This document shows positions 57,601 through 64,000 of a DNA stretch of 64,000 bases, one piece after another. Made by a program: the position numbers and the translations under genes. Source of the stretch: [Phialemoniopsis] sp. UDSM-2020. Taxonomy: Eukaryota; Ascomycota; Sordariomycetes; Thyridiales; Thyridiaceae. The notes beneath the pieces are model-generated. The model did not search any database. It was not told the origin of the DNA and saw only the letters and a program-made list of their open reading frames with translations. Positions within the stretch are counted from its first letter, which is position 1; the number at the start of each line of letters is the position of its first letter. Where the stretch lies: assembly GCA_018873225.1 (NCBI GenBank), contig JAEILZ010000001.1:5704001-5768000 (forward strand), given 5' to 3'.

Positions 57601-58338
57601 CTCGAGCATCAGCGCTGCAGAGCGGGTTTGGTATCCGTACAGGGAGGTCTTAAGCCCCTTGACTGTACCGCCGAGCAGGGTGTAAATTGCTCTCTGCTCC
57701 TCTACATCACGTACCCGCTCTGGGTGCGGATCGGGTGGTGGGATGGAGTTGAACATCTGAAGAAGTGATACATCATCCGATGCCTTAGCATCTTGGGCGT
57801 GGAGGGCGGATGAAGTGGGCTGGGGTGAACTGAAAGAGGTGTCGTGCGATGCTCGAGGATTGCCATGCCAAAGAGCTCCTGATAAGTCAAGAGTTGAGAT
57901 AAGCAACTGAAGGTCCTTCCGCAGCTTGGGGTCCGATCGAGAAACCAGTCGGCGTTCAACATCGTCGGGAAGAACATAAACCCTGAAGATCCCTAGACCG
58001 GACCCGCCGGGGCAGGTGTAGAATTCAAGCTGGATCCAGCCCTTTTGAAAGAGCCTCAGAAAGGGGTTGAGCGTCGCAGAGTGGAGAAGGGTCTCCTGTA
58101 AGTGAGGGTCTAGTAGTTGAGGAGATGCGCAGTGGCCAAGGACGGGAGTGAGCTCAGGCGGAGGCCGGAAGGCTTTCCAGCGATCATCGTTCAACGACCA
58201 TTGTGCTTCGGGTATCTGAGACTGAAATTGTGAGATCGTCAGAGAGCCCGCTGCCACGTACTTCTCCAGTCCTAGGTCAGCCATCATGCCCGCATGCCTT
58301 GCTGCTCGAGCGGAGTGTAGATGGATGGATGCCTGCAC
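54626..58338 (-). CDS. SNF2-family DNA-dependent ATPase
   Basis: Three exons (58338-55477, 55409-55318, 55256-54626) with introns of 67 and 61 bases, all in frame. The product is 1194 residues. Motif I is GGILAEEMGAGKT at about 291-303, motif Ia TTTLVIVPANLVKQW at about 401-415, motif II D-E-G-H at 488-491 and motif III TGTPS at about 520-524. The second lobe has IIVFYDNDNVAFYLAGML at the end of exon 1. Motif V-like GLDMRSASRIYFINPVLNP follows, then motif VI with Q-A-I-G-R-V-R-R at about 1020-1027. A long insertion (about 525-900) separates the lobes, as in Rad5/Rad16-type members, but I see no RING finger in it. The tail is basic then acidic (KPKKPRVQ...EDDD), a likely nuclear signal. It probably remodels chromatin or protein-DNA complexes; the exact role is not readable. 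The start may be 58338 or the double ATG at 58287/58284. Confidence 0.9.
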
Positions 58339-58813
58339 TACATCAGACTAGCCACTCATCATACATCACCCTTTTGGCCCCGCGGTTGCTGCAAGAAGAA
58401 AGCCAGGGTGCTGAGTAGATGCCGATTTGGTAAGCTACTGAGATAAAAGTGATGCGAAACGGGATGATTTGAGATGGATGGATGTTGTGGACTCTTCAGT
58501 TGCGACTGGACTTGTGAGATCCTCGAATGTGTAAGAGGAGGAAGATTGTATTATCAGGCCCACTTTTTCAATCCATCCTTGGCATTACATTGGCTGGTCC
58601 GGGCTCCCCACCCAAACCAGGAACAGGCCGAGATGGATTGCTGCAAGCATGGAATCACCTCCTGTTTCCTCGAGAAGCCGCCTCAGCTCAAAGGTGTAAA
58701 ATACAGACGCTGAGCATTGTATAGCTATGTACAGATAAAACATCGATTCCGAGCCTTTGCACGGTGATAGATGGTCCAGACCATCTCTTCTCTCATTCTT
58801 GGGCGAACGTCTC
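58339..58813. other. Intergenic region
   Basis: 0.47 kb between the SNF2-gene start and the stop of the secreted-protein gene. No coding is seen. Confidence 0.5.
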
Positions 58814-59721
58814 CTAGGCTGTAAACTCAACCTGGCGCCTGGTAGCTGCAGCAGCAGTACCGTTGCCTCCTGCGACCGGCACGGCCTGGCCACCAACCAT
58901 CTGGACCGCCACGACGCCACCAAAGGGTCCAGCACGATTCGAGTTGGCGATCTTGACCAGGCAGACATTGTCGACGCCGTTGATGGTGCCACTGCAAGTA
59001 GTGCCAGCCGGGACGGAAAAAGCCATGGGCTAAACAGCTGGGTTAATCTCAAGTTCTGACCACCCAGATCGTCCAGTGGTTCACTTACAAAGTCCATGTT
59101 GACATTGCTAGCGCGTTTCACGATGCTGAAGCTCTCCAGAACCTCGGCAGCCCGGTCCCACAACGAACGAGCCTGCTTCTGCTGCTGCTGCTTGAGCTGC
59201 TTGGTCACCCTGATATTGCCCTTGTTGCCGGGGATTTGTTGAGTGGTGTTGAGCATGACTCCGTCAGAGAAGGAGCCAGTTCCCGTAGGGTCGAGTACTG
59301 CCTGGATGGGTCCTGCGCCGTCGGTGGTGACGACGTGGAAGACACCCGAAATGGAGCCAGTGCCGTCGTTGGACACCTGCGGCAGAGTGTTGCCCGACAA
59401 GGACATGGCTTGTGACAGCATGGCTACCTTGTTGGCGCCAGTGCCGGTGGTGCGGCCGAGGCCGTCGGACTGAATCTTGGTAGAGCGGAAGACGGTGGTA
59501 TCGACCTCGGTCTTGGAGATGTTTTTGTTAGTCTTGGGGAGAGATTACCCTCGCTAGGGATTGCTGACCTTGGAATTAGGACCAGGCCCGGGGACGACGC
59601 CGCCTTTGATGGCCAGGGCAGTTGTATTGCCGCCTTGGTCACCAGTCACCACATTCACCCTGCCGTGAGCAGCAACGAAAGGTGAAAGAGCAAGGGCCAG
59701 GGTAAGAACTTTGCAGAACAT
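58814..59721 (-). CDS. Secreted Egh16/MAS-type protein
   Basis: Three exons (59721-59569, 59511-59089, 59029-58814) with introns of 57 and 59 bases give 263 residues. A signal peptide is clear at 1-18 (MFCKVLTLALALSPFVAA). The mature start HGRVNVVTGDQGGN, and further on VDTTVF and MSLSGNTLPQV and FHVVTTDGAGP, match the fungal Egh16-like family. That family includes the Magnaporthe appressorium proteins Gas1/Gas2 (MAS3/MAS1) and powdery mildew Egh16. A Gln-rich, basic stretch (about 130-150) interrupts the core. Cysteines near the C-terminus (GTTCSGT, NVCLVKI) likely form a disulfide. Family members are extracellular or associated with infection structures in some species, but they also occur in non-pathogens, so lifestyle should not be inferred. 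No catalytic residues are known. The reading frame is intact. Confidence 0.88.
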
Positions 59722-61964
59722 GATGAATAAGAGTTTGACTTCGCTTCAACCTGGGAAGATAGAAAGAGGTCACGAATCAACCGTGAGTACTGAAAGACTA
59801 GACTGGAATGAAGAAAAGAAGGGCTCGAATCAATCGGCCAGATGCAGAAGAGAACAACAGAGGAAAGGGGAATCAAGAAAGAGCTGGTGGATGGTTGAAT
59901 GGAAAGGAGGCATTGGGAACAAGGCCAAGAGTGCTCTTTTATATACGGGACGCCCCCGATGCTATCGCGAGCCCGCCCGTCCGTCAAGACAAAGAACTAC
60001 CGGCCCTTGGATGTGGCCTTGCCAAGCATCCACCGAGTTGAAACTCTTGATGCTCTCTCATTCCCATCAGAGCCTAGTCTTGGCCAGAAATACAACACTG
60101 TGGCTTCGCATGGAAACGAGGAGGCGGCATTTACAGCGATGTGCTAAGGCCCCCGCGATACGGCCCAGCGGGCTATACCGGTGGACAAAGACACATCTCC
60201 ACCAGTCCACACGGCAAGGTACGCTTTAGGCTAGAATATTTCGAGAACTTCGTGTTGGTGAAACGCATTGCGGCGACAGTCGAAACAGGTAGGTCGCAAA
60301 ACCTGGCCGCCTTCCCCGGCCAGACAAAGGCATCCCTGCGTCTCATCCTGCGATCTTGCGGATCATTTGGAGATCCCCCGCTGCTGGACAGATCAGTGTG
60401 TGAGTCAGTCTTAGACGGGGCATGCAAGGCTGCAAGCCGTGATGGCTTCACTCTGCCCATCATGATCATCCGAGTGTGAAGCCAAGACTCTTGGTCCAGT
60501 ATCGTAGCGACCGACAAGAAGACGACCCGACCACAGAAGCTCCAAAATAGTCACCATAGCAGCCCAGATAAAGCACTTGCTAAATCGACAGACCTGTGAC
60601 GTCCATCTGTGATCTGTGAGACCATCGTTGGAAATGGTCGTAGTAGCTGGCACCTCGGACGGGCAGGCTCGTGCTCAACCGCAGAAAAAGAAGCATTCAT
60701 GCTGTCAACTTGGCAGATATCGCCCATGATTGGACGGGCGGTCTGCCTCATAGAGGTCGCATTCCATGGGTACACAAAGCAAAGTCTCGGCACCCGCGAC
60801 GTTTCAGGCTTGGCTAGCCACCGATGCTGGATCCCGACCCCAGGCCTGGGGTTTGAGAAGCCTGTCGAAGGCTGTCAACCACTGATCTCCAGCGGGCGAT
60901 CGGCAGTCAAACATAAAACATCGCAGCTCGACCTCCAGATGGCAGGTTTGGAGAGACGGGGAAAGTTGAGGCGAGGTTGGAGATGGGGAGACGGGGTGGG
61001 AAGCGATGGGGTCGTGGCTACAAGCCAGCGGGCGACGGCGCCGGATTGGCGCGCGCTAACTGGAGCTTCTAATGCTGTACCTGCATGGACCGGCGCCGCG
61101 CTCGCGGCTCATCGCGAGATGCTTAATTCTGCTTCATTCGACAACAAGGCAAGATGATCATATTGACGGGCTACTGTCTAACAATAGATCCTGTCGACGC
61201 TTCGCCGCTTCTGTGCGAAGCTCCTAGGAAAGGAAAGCCGCAAGTTTTGCCGTGCTCGCCAAACGACCGAGCCCAGTCAGCTGGTCCCGCCAAGCTGATG
61301 CGACACAGGGGTTTCAAAACGTCAAACCAGGATGCCATGACAGCTAGCAGACGGCTTCAGACAAATACGATAAATACACTAAGGATGTTATTACCTCATT
61401 CATAACATGTCGAAACTCACACTACATCGCCGCTGTTGTACTGGGTTTCGCGGGGCTTACATTGCGACTCATACATGAAGCAACCTTTGAGACATATGAC
61501 GATGGCAGCATAAGATGGTCACGGGTCTCAATTCGTCATCGAAAAAGGATAGCGTGTAGCCTCTAGATGTTGGCCTTTATCCTGAAAAGCTCAAACTAGT
61601 GTTTTCTCTGGCTCCAAGGAAGATGTTTGCCCCAGTCAGGCGAAGTTTCGCTCCAGCGTTTCCCGCGTGCTTCTTGTGGTTTCCCCATATCGTACGTAAA
61701 GTAGTCTCTCAAAACCGTGCTCCCCGTGCCAGGCAGACATGCCATCACCAACATACATATAGACATAAAACGCGAATTGAAAAAGGAAGGGAAAACGCAA
61801 GACTGGTGAAAGACCACCGCAAAGGGCATATTTCCGTTCCATGATTTGTGGATAATTACAAGGACATTTTGCACTTTAATAATTTCAGATCAGATCATTC
61901 CCCTTCTCCCAGCCAAAATTTGACTTCGCGAAACCCTCCCTCATCCCCTTTCAATCCCCCTCGC
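59722..61964. other. Intergenic 2.2 kb, no gene seen
   Basis: This is the upstream region of the secreted-protein gene (its promoter near 59722-60000, with a TTTATATA element at 59937-59944) and the 3' UTR of the DUF3712 gene. Open frames, the longest about 180 codons at 60609-61157, have no recognisable pattern. Confidence 0.5.
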
Positions 61965-63202
61965 TCATGACGAAGAGCACGACACGGGAATGGGGATGGC
62001 CTCGAGCGGCGTCTTGATGTCGATGGGCACGGTCTGGTTGGTGCTGGCGAGCGCGTCCGAGTAGTAAGTCAGGTGCTGGCCGTTGTTGACGACGTCCTTG
62101 CCGCGCAGCTGGAAGGGCAGGACGCCCGTCGAGCAGTACGGCTGCTTGCGGATGGCCGACAGGACGGGCAACTGCGTGATGTTGGCCACCATGGCAAAAT
62201 CATTGACGCCCGGCTTGAGCAGAATGTTGTCGATGTAGACGGTGCCAATCTCCTCGCCCAAGAGGTAGTTGTGGAAGGTGGCGTTGCCCTACAAGGAGTA
62301 CCGTGTCAGCAAAAATAAAATAAAAATTGGTGCATGAAAATCAGGGAAAGGGGAAACAAAGACTTACAATCTCAAAGGTTACAATGGAGCGGTTGGGGAT
62401 GTGCGCCGTGCCACGGAAGTTGTTGCCGTCGTCCTCGGGCGTGATGGAGATCTTGGTGTCGGTGACGGTCGTGCCGTTGAAGGACTGCAGACCAGGCATG
62501 GTGATCGTCTTCTTGAAGGTGACGTCGTACGCCTTGCTCAGGCCCTTGACGTGGATCTTGGTGTTGCCCTCGACCGTGACGCGCAGCGTGTCGTTGGCCA
62601 ACAGCCACGTGTTGAAGTCAGTGAAAGCCTGCAGGTCCGTGACGGGCGTCTCCTGCGTCACGTTGACGACCTGGAACTTGGACGAGTCGGTCTCGGGGAA
62701 GTGCACCAGGGCAAAGGGCGCGTGGCCGGGCTTGTCCTCGAGGTACATGACGCCGTCAAAGGCGTCGATGGTGGCGTGCTGGGAGCCGTCGGTCGTGATG
62801 GTGCTGTCAATCTTCATGAGGAACTTGTCGGGCTCGGTGTTGGTGACAACGATGCTCTGCACGTCGAGCTGGGCCTCATTGATCTTGGACTGAGCAATGT
62901 TCTTGACACCCACGAAGATGCTGCGAGGCCGTGTTAGCCAATTGATCTCTGGAAGCACTTCGGAGGGTCTCATCGTGCGGTACGCGGCCGGCCGCAACGT
63001 GCTTGCGCCTGCGCCGCCCATTTCCCGCCGCGAGACATTTCATCACTTACACTAAGCAAACGACCAGGACGACAATGGCAATGAAGATGAGCAGGTACAG
63101 CCACCAGAATTTCTTGCAATGCCTTGCGCAGGTTCTCTTCTTGCCCACTCGGGCGGGCTGCTCGGCCTGAGCCACCGTCGCTTTTCCGTTCTCGGCCTCC
63201 AT
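61965..63202 (-). CDS. DUF3712 single-pass membrane protein
   Basis: Three exons (63202-63051, 62920-62368, 62288-61965) with introns of 130 and 79 bases give 342 residues. A short basic N-terminus (KKRTCARHCKKFWW) precedes one membrane span at about 33-55 (LYLLIFIAIVVLVVCLVIFV). The remaining 285 residues are a beta-rich DUF3712-type domain, with segments such as FDGVMYLEDKPGH, WLLANDTLRVTVEGNTKI, YDVTFKKTITMPGL and RSIVTFEIGNATF. The positive-inside rule puts the large domain in the lumen or outside the cell, probably in the endomembrane or vacuolar system. Its function is unknown; the fold resembles LEA-type/AsmA-like lipid-handling domains, which is inference only. The start at 63202 lies just before the basic patch, and the frame is supported by both splice junctions. 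Confidence 0.87.
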
Positions 63203-64000
63203 TTTTCAATTCGACCGTTGCTTTGTCGTCGAGATCCAATTCCAAGGTCGAGATTTCCACTTTCCGTAGTCTTCCGTCTCCTACACAACAATCGTTTCCC
63301 GTGATATTCCTTTCGTTTCCTTTCTCTCTTTTATTCTTCAGTAATGAGCGGCGGTCGTTGTGTTACAAGTATCAAAGCGAATGTGATATCCGTGTGAATG
63401 TCACGCCCAACACCCACAACACGTCGTTGATGGTCGTCGATAATCCGAACCCGGGGAATCCGAATCGCCAACTACCAGAGAGGAGAGGCAAGAAAAGAGA
63501 AGAAGGAGGCCCAAGTGGTCTGGATCTCGAGAGGAGGATTCAAGGTTTATGACAAGCACCAGCACGGAGAATAAGGAAATAGGGTCATCAAGAGCCTGGT
63601 CTACGAAAAGTGGGATGGAGCAGGGGGGTGAGGGATCATTTTCCATTTATGTTGTTTACGGGGTGCGGTATGGATTTGCCATCGCACTTTCACAGGCCAA
63701 ACGGTCTCGGTCTGGGACCAGAGAAAAGTCTCTCTCCTTGCGATGCAGATTTGCTTGCTCTGTTACTCTCCGCTGAGGAGCTTTTGGAGGGACAAGGGGG
63801 GGCGGATGACCCGATTTGCCTTGACTCGGCCGGGGTAGGCAGCCAATCTGAGGCCAATATCCGGATTGCGACTGGGGGTGGTAAATACCCTTTTCGCTGT
63901 AGTTCGATTTGGATGGGAGATCAGCGCTCCCAATTCGAGCGTTAGGGTGGCATCTCCACCTCCACTTGCGGGGAAAGGGTCGGTTTAGAGCTGATGGAGG
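63203..64000. other. Upstream region of the DUF3712 gene
   Basis: The promoter side of the DUF3712 gene up to the window edge. No supported coding sequence is seen; the plus-strand frames at 63124-63945 overlap the gene's 5' end or are composition-driven. Confidence 0.5.

Noticed and set aside
34293..63202. A biosynthetic or defence gene cluster
   Set aside because: The genes are unrelated housekeeping functions with no backbone enzyme, transporter set or NLR-type gene.

Overview
This window comes from a filamentous ascomycete (Pezizomycotina). Most multi-exon genes have short introns of about 55-70 bases with GTRNGT donors, CTNAC-like branch points and YAG acceptors. The gene set includes a fungus-specific TRPY channel (Yvc1), a Pkr1-type V-ATPase assembly factor, an Egh16/MAS-type secreted protein and a DUF3712 membrane protein. 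The class is probably Sordariomycetes. That placement is inferred from general resemblance, because no search could be run.

Layout. 2.4-4.4 kb: a bZIP transcription factor on the plus strand with a long leader that probably carries its own intron. 7.2-9.4 kb: a Sel1-repeat protein in six exons (minus). 10.3-13.3 kb: the cullin-like APC/C subunit Apc2 (minus). 13.3-34.3 kb: about 21 kb containing only one supported gene, a two-finger zinc-finger regulator at 21.1-22.7 kb (minus). It is flanked by 7.8 kb and 11.6 kb with no recognisable coding, plus microsatellites. 34.3-63.2 kb: a dense block, almost all on the minus strand. In order it holds an F-box protein with an acidic tail, a HECT-like E3 of the UBE3D/Ipa1 family, the Yvc1 vacuolar channel, Mtq2 (plus strand, divergent from Yvc1), SmD1, Pkr1, the mitochondrial J-protein Jac1, a second F-box-like protein, an SNF2-family ATPase, the Egh16-like secreted protein and the DUF3712 protein.

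How the genes relate. Most of the dense block is conserved housekeeping: translation termination (Mtq2), splicing (SmD1), V-ATPase assembly (Pkr1), Fe-S cluster transfer (Jac1) and vacuolar Ca2+ release (Yvc1). Four of the fourteen genes belong to ubiquitin ligation (Apc2, the UBE3D-like E3 and two F-box-like proteins). Two are DNA-binding regulators, and one of these, the bZIP, has a conserved-looking hydrophobic segment that would be unusual in an ordinary soluble factor. I found no transposon, CRISPR array, rRNA, convincing tRNA or secondary-metabolite cluster, and nothing that clearly amounts to an undescribed system. The best leads are the bZIP hydrophobic segment, the alternative first exons of the F-box-like gene at 48.9-52.7 kb, and the large gene-poor flanks of the zinc-finger regulator.
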